Part shown: piece after piece, positions 1-7,503 of the stretch
Numbering within the stretch: position 1 is the stretch's first letter
Layout: every line of letters begins with the position of its first letter
Assembly: GCA_020025035.1 (NCBI GenBank)
Contig: JAHHSU010000002.1
Location: forward strand, 1-51,617
Reading direction: 5' to 3'
Length of the DNA: 51,617 nt
DNA from: Thomasclavelia sp.
GTDB lineage: Bacteria; Bacillota_I; Bacilli_A; Erysipelotrichales; Coprobacillaceae
Position numbers and translations under genes: made by a program
Notes under the pieces: model-generated
What the model was told of the DNA's origin: nothing
What the model saw: the letters and a program-made list of their open reading frames with translations, nothing else
Databases searched by the model: none

Positions 1-245
1 TAATTTAATGCTTATAATTTAATTTTTTTAAGGAAATGATATTTTTCCGTTGACATACTTTTTATTTTAAACATTTTTCTTGTAATATATAAAGTATTCA
101 CCATTTAATTCATATGATTCAATAATTATAATTATGTAAAACATTCTAAACAAAAAAAAGTTAAAGATTATTCAACTATTTTCCTATACGTTTAGCTTCT
201 TAATAATCATTAACTTTTTATCATTTTTTAATTTTACTACAATTA
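1..245. other. AT-rich intergenic edge region
   Basis: No open reading frame or RNA gene is supported here. The only structure I see is the long hairpin at 152-219, listed separately. The region lies downstream of the minus-strand HAD gene and runs to the window edge, so the neighbouring gene is unknown. Confidence 0.6.
152..219 (-). terminator. Large hairpin terminator downstream of the HAD gene
   Basis: The arms at 155-172 and 202-219 are 18 bases long and complementary except for one mismatch, with a 29-base loop. Read on the minus strand, the stem is followed by eight T residues (complement of 152-159). This fits a Rho-independent terminator for the HAD/ddl unit, although the loop is unusually large. 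Confidence 0.6.
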
Positions 246-1028
246 TCAAATCAGTTTGTTAATTACTTTACTTACTCCATCCTCTAATACATCATCACAT
301 ATTTCATTGGCTACTTCTTTTAACTGACAAACAGCATTTTTCATTGCAATCCCATGTCCTACAGTTTGAATCATCTCAATATCATTTAATCCATCACCAA
401 ATGCATATGTGTTTTCAAGCAAAATCTCTAATTGTTTTGAAACTTCTAAAATTGCTGTTGCTTTTGTAATACCTTTAATATTTATATCAAATGATAATGC
501 ATCTTGGTGTTGCCCTATATCAAATAAATCCCCTAGTTCTTGTTGAACTATCATAGCATCTTTAGGATTATTCACAACAATCATTGCCCCATGAACTTCT
601 ATTTGATTTATATCAAATTCATCCTTCATAATACTAGACTTCATTTTCCAAACCTTCGCAAAGTTTATTACTCTATTAGACTTTAAATCATTCACATATA
701 TATATTGATGCCCACACAAATAAAAATCAAAATGATACTTTTGACAAACTTTGATTAATGTATCGACTTCATGAGGAAGCATTAACTTTTTACTCATACA
801 TTTTCCGTTTAACTCAACATATGCCCCATTACATGTAATAAATCCATCAAATGGAAATGACACAATAGAATCTTCTACAAAACATTTAGGTCTTCCAGTT
901 GCAATAAACGCAGGATATTTTTTTTGCAATTTTGTTAACGCTTTTTTATTATTTTCACTAATTGAATACAATCCTCTACTACAATCAATGAGTGTACCAT
1001 CTATATCAAAAAAAAATAATTTTTTCAT
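246..1028 (-). CDS. HAD superfamily Cof-type sugar-phosphate phosphatase
   Basis: This is a 260-residue predicted cytosolic phosphatase of the HAD IIB (Cof) subfamily, whose members dephosphorylate sugar phosphates, flavin nucleotides or similar small molecules. Seen directly: motif I FFFDIDGTLID near residue 5-15 with both nucleophile and acid Asp; motif II ATGRP near residue 42; a C2-type cap in the middle; and the C-terminal motif IV AFGDGLNDIEMI. The start is placed at ATG 1028, with AGGAG spaced ideally; a longer frame runs on toward ddl but lacks a ribosome site and the protein family begins at this Met. It lies 32 bases downstream of ddl on the same strand, probably co-transcribed. The substrate cannot be read from sequence. 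Confidence 0.88.
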   Translation of the reverse strand: MKKLFFFDIDGTLIDCSRGLYSISENNKKALTKLQKKYPAFIATGRPKCFVEDSIVSFPFDGFITCNGAYVELNGKCMSKKLMLPHEVDTLIKVCQKYHFDFYLCGHQYIYVNDLKSNRVINFAKVWKMKSSIMKDEFDINQIEVHGAMIVVNNPKDAMIVQQELGDLFDIGQHQDALSFDINIKGITKATAILEVSKQLEILLENTYAFGDGLNDIEMIQTVGHGIAMKNAVCQLKEVANEICDDVLEDGVSKVINKLI

Positions 1029-1060
1029 ATTTACTCCTATCCTTATACCATTCATCTTTT

Positions 1061-2113
1061 TTATTTTGGATGTTCTTCCAAAGAAAGCATCACTAAACAA
1101 TCCAACAATTCACTATATTGGATACCACTAGCTTCCCATAATTTTGGATACATACTAATAGCTGTAAATCCTGGCATCGTATTAATTTCATTTAAATAAA
1201 TTTCATGTGTATCTTTATCTAAAAAGAAATCTACTCTAGCTAATCCATGACCATCTATTGCTTTAAATGCTTTAATTGCAGTAGATCTAATATAATCACT
1301 AACTTCTTGACTAATTCTAGCTGGGATTAATGTATCTGAATTCTTATCATTATATTTAGAATCAAAAGTATAATATTCTCCAGCAGGTAATATCTCACCT
1401 ACTACTGATGCTTTTGGATCATCATTGCCTAGTATTGCACATTCTAGTTCTATACAAGAAATACATTTTTCAACAACAATCTTTGAATCATACAATGAAG
1501 CTTCTTGAATTTTTTTCATCAGATCATTTGCATTTAATACCTTGTAACATCCTACTGAAGAACCTGATCTAGATGCTTTTACAAAACATGGATAACCAAG
1601 CTGCTCACTAATATATTTTTCTACATCCTTTGTCTCACTAACATCCTCATTAATCACAACAAAAGTTCCATCATTTCTTTTTTTAACATATACTGAATCT
1701 ACTTGTTTAATCCCTGCACAATTTAACACTTTTTTTGTATATATCTTATCCATTGCTATAGATGAATCTAATACTTTACATCCAACATATGGAATTTTCG
1801 TTAATTCAAACAAACCTTGAATCGTTCCATCTTCTCCATATAATCCATGTAATACAGGAAAAGCAACATCAAACGATTGAATAAAGTCATATACATTCAA
1901 AATCTTTTTACTTTTCTCTAGCCAAGAATCACTTACAAAATCACTTACACTCCCATCTAGTTCATTCCAATTTCCTAACTTGTCAATTCCAACACATGTA
2001 ACATCATATCGGTTTCTATCTAATTGTTGGTAAACATATGTCGCAGACATTCTTGAAATAACATGTTCAGTTGACTGTCCACCAAGCAATAATAATAATT
2101 TTATCTTTTTCAT
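1061..2113 (-). CDS. ddl: D-alanine--D-alanine ligase
   Basis: ATP-grasp ligase that makes the D-Ala-D-Ala dipeptide for peptidoglycan precursors in the cytosol. Visible signatures are GGQSTEH near the N terminus (GGxSxEH), HGLYGEDGTIQG, the ATP-grasp segment FVKASRSGSSVG, and the closing NEINTMPGFT followed by SMYPKLWEASG. The segment with FDSKYNDK resembles the omega loop of ordinary Ddl enzymes rather than the VanA-type loop, so a plain D-Ala ligase is favoured; no van genes are nearby. At 350 residues it has normal length. Two in-frame ATGs lie at 2119 and 2113; the second has the better spacing from AAAGGA and was chosen. An extended -10 element lies about 30 bases upstream. Confidence 0.95.
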   Translation of the reverse strand: MKKIKLLLLLGGQSTEHVISRMSATYVYQQLDRNRYDVTCVGIDKLGNWNELDGSVSDFVSDSWLEKSKKILNVYDFIQSFDVAFPVLHGLYGEDGTIQGLFELTKIPYVGCKVLDSSIAMDKIYTKKVLNCAGIKQVDSVYVKKRNDGTFVVINEDVSETKDVEKYISEQLGYPCFVKASRSGSSVGCYKVLNANDLMKKIQEASLYDSKIVVEKCISCIELECAILGNDDPKASVVGEILPAGEYYTFDSKYNDKNSDTLIPARISQEVSDYIRSTAIKAFKAIDGHGLARVDFFLDKDTHEIYLNEINTMPGFTAISMYPKLWEASGIQYSELLDCLVMLSLEEHPK

Positions 2114-2140
2114 ATTCATATTCCTTTCACTATAGTATAT

Positions 2141-2149
2141 ATTATATCA
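2141..2149 (-). promoter_or_regulatory. Extended -10 promoter for ddl
   Basis: On the minus strand this reads TGATATAAT, a TGn plus perfect -10 hexamer, about 28 bases before the ddl start. No good -35 box is seen 17 bases further up, which is normal for extended -10 promoters. Confidence 0.5.
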
Positions 2150-2463
2150 TTTCGCTCTAAAAATTCACCTAAATATTTCAACTAATTTTTATCATTGAAT
2201 TGTAAAATAAAAGTGAAATTATTAATAAACTTCAAATTAGTTCATAGATGCCTTATTTTATTGTTACATACAATTTATAAATGATTTTATAAAAAATATA
2301 TCATTTTTCCTAGTTATTGAACACCCTAAACATATTCATAATAGAATAGAATATATTTTATTTAAAAGGTAATTTAACATCTTATAGACAATCAAAAAGA
2401 TGCTTTTCTACTATATTAGAATGAAAGCTTGATTTTGGTATTGAATAATTACAATGTTCAACA

Positions 2464-2497
2464 ATAGAGTTTACTTCTTTTAAATATTGTACTCTAT
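2464..2497. promoter_or_regulatory. Inverted repeat overlapping the RpiR promoter
   Basis: ATAGAGT at 2464-2470 and ACTCTAT at 2491-2497 form a perfect 7-base inverted repeat with 20 bases between. The right arm overlaps the end of the -35 box and the start of the spacer of the promoter at 2487-2515. The placement suits an operator, perhaps for autoregulation by the downstream RpiR protein. This is inference from position only. The rest of the 2150-2460 gap shows only AT-rich sequence. Confidence 0.35.
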
Positions 2498-2515
2498 GAT
2501 TAAGTTGTGTATAAT
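2487..2515 (+). promoter_or_regulatory. Sigma-A promoter of the rpiR-type gene
   Basis: TTGTAC at 2487-2492 and TATAAT at 2510-2515 are separated by exactly 17 bases. The ATG follows 27 bases later with an AGAGGTG ribosome site, giving a short leader. Confidence 0.7.
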
Positions 2516-2542
2516 TTATTTTAGAAAGCAAGAGGTGAAACT

Positions 2543-3325
2543 ATGAATTATTTATTTTACCGTTTAGTCATGTATATCAATACATCATCCAAAGATAACA
2601 TAGACTATACCATTGCAAATTTTATCCTAAACAATATCGCAAAAATTGCAGATATGAATATTGTTGTATTTGCAAAAAAATGTCATGTATCTCCTGCATC
2701 TATCAGTCGTTTTTGTCGAGTACTTGGCTTTGATGATTATGCCCATTTAAAAATAGAATGTGCAAAATTTACCACATCTAAACTATCTGAATATGTCAAT
2801 AATTCTATGATTCAATGTCCTGAAAAAGAAATTCGTAATCATCTTACTACTACAGCACATCGACTTTTAGAACAAATTGATTTAATTGATTTAGATGCAA
2901 TGGACAACCTTATTAAAGCCATTCAACAATCTAATACAACTAGTTTTTTTGGATCACACTTTTCTCATAGTGTTGCTCAATTACTCCAAACTGCATTACT
3001 TACAACAGGAAAATTTTCTAATGCTAAAATTGATTTAGACCAACAAATAAAATTAGCACAATCATTAACTAAAGATGATTTAGTCATTGTACTTTCTGTA
3101 AGAGGTGCATATTTAACAAGTAACCCTAGACTACAAAGAGCTATCAAAAATTCTCATGCTAAAACATTTTTAATCACAGCAAATCATGACCAAAGTCTAA
3201 CTAAACAATATGATCATGTATTATATATTTCTTCGACAGACGAATTAGATTTAGGTCGACATATGTTATTATCTTATTGTGAAATACTAGCTACTAAATA
3301 TGTATCTCAATATAATAAAGCATAA
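2543..3325 (+). CDS. MurR/RpiR family transcriptional regulator
   Basis: 260-residue DNA-binding regulator. Residues 1-75 hold the RpiR-type helix-turn-helix, with the typical VSPASISRFCRVLGFDDY recognition region near 50-67. Residues about 110-250 form a SIS sugar-phosphate-binding domain, including FFGSHFSHSVA and LVIVLSVRGAY. Members of this family sense phosphosugars and control sugar uptake or amino-sugar catabolism. The gene stands alone between convergent coaX and divergent ddl, so no target is suggested by adjacency. The only sugar transporter in the window, the galactitol-type PTS, is 24 kb away and lacks its own regulator; a link is possible but unsupported. A promoter with an overlapping inverted repeat lies upstream. 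Confidence 0.88.
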   Translation: MNYLFYRLVMYINTSSKDNIDYTIANFILNNIAKIADMNIVVFAKKCHVSPASISRFCRVLGFDDYAHLKIECAKFTTSKLSEYVNNSMIQCPEKEIRNHLTTTAHRLLEQIDLIDLDAMDNLIKAIQQSNTTSFFGSHFSHSVAQLLQTALLTTGKFSNAKIDLDQQIKLAQSLTKDDLVIVLSVRGAYLTSNPRLQRAIKNSHAKTFLITANHDQSLTKQYDHVLYISSTDELDLGRHMLLSYCEILATKYVSQYNKA

Positions 3326-3369
3326 AAAACACGCTTTAGTAAGAAATGTTACCATTAGCGTGTTTTTTA
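3324..3369. terminator. Bidirectional terminator between rpiR-type gene and coaX
   Basis: AAAAAACACGCT at 3324-3335 pairs perfectly with AGCGTGTTTTTT at 3357-3368 around a 21-base loop. It has T tracts on both strands and serves both convergent genes. The right arm lies inside the last codons of coaX. Confidence 0.8.
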
Positions 3370-4118
3370 TATATCTCTAATAATCCTATTAATGTAAGAT
3401 TTTCATCATAAAAATCAATTGTGTCTATTTCCCTTGCAATAATACGTCCTAATCCTCCTGTAGCAATTACTCTTATATTTTCACCAATTTCTTCCTTCAT
3501 TTGTTTAATGATATATTCACTCAATCCAATATAACCATATACAACACCTGCTTGCATACTTGTAATTGTATTAGTTGCTAAAATAGAGTTTGGTTTTTCT
3601 AATTCGATATCTGGTAATTGTGCTGCACATGACGAAAGTGCATTAGAACATATTTCTAATCCAGGCGCAGTTACACCATATAAAAATTCACCTTTTTCAT
3701 TAATATAATCAAATGTTGTAGCAGTTCCAAAATCAACTACTAATATAGGTCCACCATATTGTAAATACGCTCCAATAGCATCTACTATGCGATCCACTCC
3801 AACTAAATGAGGTTCCTCTGTTTTAATTGTTATCTCTGTAATCATTTCATTTTTTACTACTATTGGGTCTACTAATAAATACTGTCTACATGCTTGTTCT
3901 AACAATGGAGTTACATATGGAACTACACTAGAAATAATCATTCCTTGAACATCTTGTGGTAAAATGCATAGCATATCTAATATTTCTAAAAATACTTTAC
4001 CATATTCACCACTTGTTCTTTTTTTAGTTGTAGCTAATCGATGTTCTTTGATCATTTTTCCATCGTGTACAACGAATAATGTAATATTAGTATTTCCTAC
4101 ATCTATTGCAAATAACAC
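3336..4118 (-). CDS. coaX: Type III pantothenate kinase
   Basis: Cytosolic kinase that phosphorylates pantothenate, the first step of coenzyme A synthesis; with coaD elsewhere in the window it covers two steps of the pathway. Motifs of the CoaX (ASKHA fold) family are visible: N-terminal AIDVGNTNI phosphate-binding loop, GVDRIVDAIGAY near the middle, and VVDFGTATTFDYI with the catalytic Asp. At 260 residues it is full length. It starts with GTG at 4118, supported by AAGGAG 8 bases upstream and by the family N terminus (MLFAIDVGNTN). A TTGTCT-16-TATTCT promoter lies just upstream. The 3' end overlaps the shared terminator. Confidence 0.95.
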   Translation of the reverse strand: MLFAIDVGNTNITLFVVHDGKMIKEHRLATTKKRTSGEYGKVFLEILDMLCILPQDVQGMIISSVVPYVTPLLEQACRQYLLVDPIVVKNEMITEITIKTEEPHLVGVDRIVDAIGAYLQYGGPILVVDFGTATTFDYINEKGEFLYGVTAPGLEICSNALSSCAAQLPDIELEKPNSILATNTITSMQAGVVYGYIGLSEYIIKQMKEEIGENIRVIATGGLGRIIAREIDTIDFYDENLTLIGLLEIYKKHANGNISY

Positions 4119-4139
4119 CTGTCTCTCTCCTTTTTTACT

Positions 4140-4167
4140 AGAATATCATTTTCTAATACTAAGACAA
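4140..4167 (-). promoter_or_regulatory. Promoter of coaX
   Basis: On the minus strand TTGTCT (4162-4167), a 16-base spacer and TATTCT (4140-4145) preceded by TGA form a sigma-A-like promoter 22 bases before the GTG start. Confidence 0.5.
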
Positions 4168-4198
4168 CTTCTAATAACTTTATATATTTATCATAATT

Positions 4199-4240
4199 AA
4201 AAAAGACTATTTATTTCATATTAAAATCAATAGTCTTTTT
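4199..4240 (-). terminator. Terminator of the infC-rpmI-rplT operon
   Basis: AAAAGACTATT at 4201-4211 pairs with AATAGTCTTTT at 4229-4239 around a 17-base loop. On the minus strand the stem continues into six T residues, 13 bases beyond the rplT stop. Confidence 0.75.
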
Positions 4241-4252
4241 GCATGTTTTGTA

Positions 4253-4609
4253 TTATTTAATTGCTGCTTTTGCTTTTTCTACAATTTCACTGAATGCTTT
4301 TGGATCGCAAATTGCGATTTCTGATAACATTTTTCTGTTAATTTCAATACCAGCTAATTTTAATCCATACATTAATTTTGAATATGAAATGTTATTCATT
4401 CTTGCTGCTGCATTAATACGAGCAATCCATAATTTTCTCATTTCACGTTTTAAATTTCTTCTATCTCTATATGCATATGCTAATGAATGCATTACTTGTT
4501 CGTTAGCTGTTTTATAAAGAGTATGTTTAGAACCATAGTAACCTTTAGCTAATTTTAATATTTTCTTTCTTCTTCGTCTAGTAGTATATCCACCTTTTAC
4601 TCTTGCCAT
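4253..4609 (-). CDS. rplT: 50S ribosomal protein L20
   Basis: 118-residue primary 23S rRNA-binding protein needed for early 50S assembly. It shows the family start [19 protein letters not shown], the KGYYGSK segment, and [18 protein letters not shown]. Length is standard. It is the last gene of infC-rpmI-rplT, 29 bases after rpmI, with an AGGAGGT ribosome site. In Bacillota, L20 represses this operon by binding its leader RNA; a matching leader structure is seen upstream of infC. Confidence 0.98.
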   Translation of the reverse strand: MARVKGGYTTRRRRKKILKLAKGYYGSKHTLYKTANEQVMHSLAYAYRDRRNLKREMRKLWIARINAAARMNNISYSKLMYGLKLAGIEINRKMLSEIAICDPKAFSEIVEKAKAAIK

Positions 4610-4638
4610 TTTTGCGACCTCCTATATCCTATATAATA

Positions 4639-4833
4639 TTAACCTTGAATTCTTGATTTAATTCTTTTGTAATCACTTTTAGAAACAAGTGTTGATTTAG
4701 ATAATTGTTTCTTTTGTTTGTGAGTTTTATTATGAGCTAAGTGAGATACATAACCATGACTACGTTTTAATTTCCCACTACCTGTCACTTTAATACGTTT
4801 TTTTAATCCACTGTGTGATTTCATTTTTGGCAT
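4639..4833 (-). CDS. rpmI: 50S ribosomal protein L35
   Basis: 64-residue basic protein of the large subunit. The N terminus [20 protein letters not shown] and the segment [12 protein letters not shown] with [11 protein letters not shown] are diagnostic for L35. It sits 18 bases after infC and 29 before rplT and has a perfect AGGAGG site. Order and spacing are those of the conserved infC operon. Confidence 0.98.
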   Translation of the reverse strand: MPKMKSHSGLKKRIKVTGSGKLKRSHGYVSHLAHNKTHKQKKQLSKSTLVSKSDYKRIKSRIQG

Positions 4834-4851
4834 TGTTGAATCCTCCTAATT

Positions 4852-5385
4852 CTATTTTTTCTTTGGTGCTAATATTGCGGTTAATGTTCTACCTTCAAGC
4901 TTAGCGGGTTTTTCAATTTGACAAACCTCTTGACACTCTGCAATAAAATCATTAAGTATTTTTTCACCGATATCAACATGAGCTAATTGACGTCCTCTAA
5001 ATCTCACTGCCACTTTTACTTTATCACCATTTTCTAGCCACTTTAATGAACGTTTTAATTTTGTATTAAAATCATGTACGTCAATTGTTGGTGAAAGTTG
5101 TGTTTCTTTTAAAGTAACGATTTTTTGATTTTTTTTCATTTCTTTTAGTTTCTTTTGTTGTTCAAAACGGTGTTTACCATAATCCATAATGCGACAAACC
5201 GCTGGTTGTGCCTTTGGCGAAACACATACTAAATCTAACGAAGCATCATCTGCAATTTTTAAGGCTTCATTACGTGTCTTAACTCCTAATTGATCTCCAT
5301 TTTGATCAATTACTAAAACTTCCTTAAAATGAATTTTTTCATTAACTAACTCATCTGGTGCGATGTTGTTATACTTATTGCTAAT
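4852..5385 (-). CDS. infC: Translation initiation factor IF-3, rare ATT start
   Basis: 177-residue factor that binds the 30S subunit and proofreads the initiation codon. The N domain carries LVNEKIHFKEVLVIDQNG and QPAVCRIMDYGKHRFEQQ, followed by the C domain with KVKVAVRFRGRQ. No ATG, GTG or TTG lies at the family start. An ATT codon at 5385 begins ISNKYNNIAPDELVNEK and stands 6 bases after GGAGGTGG, whereas the next ATG upstream (5439) is inside the leader terminator region. Use of ATT or another rare start codon is a known feature of infC and lets IF-3 repress itself by rejecting non-canonical starts. The leader upstream looks like an L20-responsive attenuator. Confidence 0.93.
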   Translation of the reverse strand: MSNKYNNIAPDELVNEKIHFKEVLVIDQNGDQLGVKTRNEALKIADDASLDLVCVSPKAQPAVCRIMDYGKHRFEQQKKLKEMKKNQKIVTLKETQLSPTIDVHDFNTKLKRSLKWLENGDKVKVAVRFRGRQLAHVDIGEKILNDFIAECQEVCQIEKPAKLEGRTLTAILAPKKK

Positions 5386-5602
5386 AAAAGCCACCTCCAC
5401 TATATAGTTTAAAATAATAAAAAGTGCGTATATGCGCACCTACATTGACATTAAGATAACTTTATCTTAGTGACATTTGCCTAAAGCTTTTGCAATCAGG
5501 CGAGAAGCAGGTACTTCTTCTTTCCACTACTTTTTACATCCTTAGTATACCAATCATTGCTAGCTCTGTCAATGAATTCATCTAATGCAATGACTTTTTT
5601 TT
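5386..5602 (-). ncRNA. Putative L20 leader of the infC operon
   Basis: The untranslated 5' region of infC-rpmI-rplT holds strong minus-strand hairpins. One has arms at 5446-5458 and 5463-5475. A second, at 5424-5439, is followed by a T-rich tract and acts as an attenuator. A TATAAT box at 5609-5614 sets the likely RNA start near 5602. In B. subtilis, L20 binds such a leader and causes early termination. I recognise it by position and architecture; I could not align it to the Rfam model. Confidence 0.6.
5411..5441 (-). terminator. Attenuator terminator in the infC leader
   Basis: GTGCGTATATGCGCAC at 5424-5439 forms a GC-rich stem of five or six pairs. On the minus strand it is followed by TTTTTATTATTTT, 26 bases ahead of the infC ATT start. 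It is probably the regulated termination site of the leader. Confidence 0.65.
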
Positions 5603-5651
5603 GTAGAAATTATAAAATTCTTAGAGAATTAATGAAAGAAATAAATTTTTA

Positions 5652-5660
5652 TGCTATAAT
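5652..5660 (+). promoter_or_regulatory. Extended -10 promoter of ezrA
   Basis: TGCTATAAT at 5652-5660 is a TGn plus perfect -10 hexamer, 28 bases before the ezrA ATG. It is divergent from the infC promoter some 40 bases away. Confidence 0.55.
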
Positions 5661-5687
5661 TTTAATATCAAAAGTTGAGGTGTAAAT

Positions 5688-7427
5688 ATGCATAGTATAA
5701 TAAATCGTTTTAAAATCACTACCAAAAGTAGCATACTCATTATAGTAGCATGTCTTTTTATTGTTTTTCTTATATACATATTATATCGTTCTATTCGATT
5801 AAACAAATACAAAAAACAATTGATTGAATTAGGTGAAAAAATTAACTCTATTAAAAGTCTACCAATCAAATATAGATTAGGACGTGTTAAAAAGATTAGT
5901 ATCAACGATTCAACTATAGATGAGTCTTATCAACATTTTATCCAAAAAGTAGATGAACTAGATGAATTTTATCAAAATCAAATTGCAACAAATCTTAATA
6001 TTGTAGAAGAAAAAGTATATTTAAAACGTATTCGAAAATTAAAGTCTAAAATTAAGCAATTGTATATTGATGTAAACAATTATGAACAACTTGCTAAAAA
6101 ATTACTTCATGATATTGAAATTATTACAGAAGTAGAAAATATTCAACGTATGGAAATCGTTAAAATAAAAGAAACCTACAGACAAACTTGTCAACAATAT
6201 GAACTAGTAAAATATAAAATTGATGAATTTGTTCCATTAGTTGGTAAAAATATCCATGATTTAGAAATCCAATTTTCAAATCTTGAAAAATTAATGAATC
6301 AACAAATGTATGCAGAAGCAAAAACAGAAAGTGATCATTTAAAACAATTAGTCAACAATATGAATGCATGCGTTCGAGATTTACCTACCTATATTTCTAT
6401 TGTAAGAAATTATATTCCAAATCACATTGACAAGCTTTATCAAAAAATAAATGAAATGAATCAACATGGCTTTTGTTTAGAAAGACTAAACATTGATGTA
6501 CGCTATCAAGAAATTACAACTCAATTACCTATTATTATTGAAAATATTCAATCATTACATATTGAGACTGTAGGAAAAGACATTGAAGAAGTTACTAAAA
6601 ACATTGATAGTATAAAGCAAGATTTAGAACACGAAGAAAATGCACATCAAGAATATCTTGCTATTTGGAAAGGGATTTTTCATAAAATCAATGAAATTCA
6701 TGAAGATTATAAATATGCATTAACTGAATACCGCAAACTAAACGAACGTTATAAATTAAACGATAAGTTATTAGATGTTTCTAATTCTTATCCAACTCTT
6801 GAACAGATTTTAGAAGAAACTAAAGAGTTAGAAAACTTAATACAGACTAATGATTTTTCTTATTCTACAATGGTTGAAAAATTAAAACAATTACTTCAAA
6901 AAGCAGAAAGTTATGAAAGTAACTTACGTTACTTTTTTGTAGCACGTGATGAATTATATCTTACTGAACAAAGAGCTGTAGATGAACTAGATAGTATCAA
7001 TATTGTATTATTAGAAATTAAATCTGAAATTAAAAACATGAATTTACCAAGTATATCAAAAGAATACAAAAGATATATATCAGAAGCATATGATCGATCT
7101 AATCGTATTCAATTACTACGAAATGAGTTACCAATTGATTTAGAAAGATTAACTGCTCAGGCTGACGAAGCACGTGATATTATTTATCAATTATATGAAA
7201 ATATACACAATTTAATTACTACTGCAAAAATGGTAGAAGAAACAATTATCTATGGAAATAGATATCGATCTTCATTTTTAGAAGTCAATACTGAACTTAC
7301 AAAAGCAGAAATTTTATATCGAAATGGAGACTATTCAGAAGCATTAAAAATAGCAGTAGCAATTGTAGAAAAAATACAACCTGGATTTAATCAACAATTA
7401 CTAGATAAAAAAAATAAATTTTTATAA
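5688..7427 (+). CDS. ezrA: Septation ring formation regulator EzrA
   Basis: 579-residue membrane-tethered coiled-coil protein that limits FtsZ rings to mid-cell and links them to wall synthesis. One N-terminal membrane segment (about residues 15-36) with a short N-terminal tail is followed by a long, charged, almost wholly helical region, as in EzrA (spectrin-like repeats). Residues QPGFNQQLL near the end resemble the family C terminus. Length is close to the usual 560-575. The gene is followed by a cysteine desulfurase and thiI, the same order as ezrA-nifZ-thiI in B. subtilis, which strongly supports the call. The start ATG has GAGGTG upstream. A terminator follows directly after the stop codon. 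Confidence 0.92.
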   Translation: MHSIINRFKITTKSSILIIVACLFIVFLIYILYRSIRLNKYKKQLIELGEKINSIKSLPIKYRLGRVKKISINDSTIDESYQHFIQKVDELDEFYQNQIATNLNIVEEKVYLKRIRKLKSKIKQLYIDVNNYEQLAKKLLHDIEIITEVENIQRMEIVKIKETYRQTCQQYELVKYKIDEFVPLVGKNIHDLEIQFSNLEKLMNQQMYAEAKTESDHLKQLVNNMNACVRDLPTYISIVRNYIPNHIDKLYQKINEMNQHGFCLERLNIDVRYQEITTQLPIIIENIQSLHIETVGKDIEEVTKNIDSIKQDLEHEENAHQEYLAIWKGIFHKINEIHEDYKYALTEYRKLNERYKLNDKLLDVSNSYPTLEQILEETKELENLIQTNDFSYSTMVEKLKQLLQKAESYESNLRYFFVARDELYLTEQRAVDELDSINIVLLEIKSEIKNMNLPSISKEYKRYISEAYDRSNRIQLLRNELPIDLERLTAQADEARDIIYQLYENIHNLITTAKMVEETIIYGNRYRSSFLEVNTELTKAEILYRNGDYSEALKIAVAIVEKIQPGFNQQLLDKKNKFL

Positions 7428-7454
7428 AATGCACTTTGATATAGTGCATTTTTT
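7426..7454 (+). terminator. Terminator after ezrA
   Basis: AAATGCACT at 7427-7435 pairs with AGTGCATTT at 7443-7451, followed by TTTT. It begins at the ezrA stop codon. Confidence 0.8.
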
Positions 7455-7503
7455 AAACCAATCACTATTTATTGCATATACTATCATAAAAGGAGATGGT
7501 TGA

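Noticed and set aside
1029-1100. N-terminal extension of the HAD phosphatase overlapping ddl
   Set aside because: It would precede the DxD motif by an atypical 24 residues; AGGAG stands right before ATG 1028.
1061-2113. Possible vancomycin-type D-Ala-D-Lac or D-Ala-D-Ser ligase
   Set aside because: The loop sequence resembles normal Ddl, and no vanH, vanX, vanT or regulator genes adjoin.
4239-4517. 92-codon plus-strand frame opposite rplT
   Set aside because: Antisense shadow of a highly conserved ribosomal gene; no ribosome site or family similarity.
5654-5905. 83-codon minus-strand frame opposite the start of ezrA
   Set aside because: It lies antisense to ezrA, whose membrane segment produces a hydrophobic shadow; no supporting signals.
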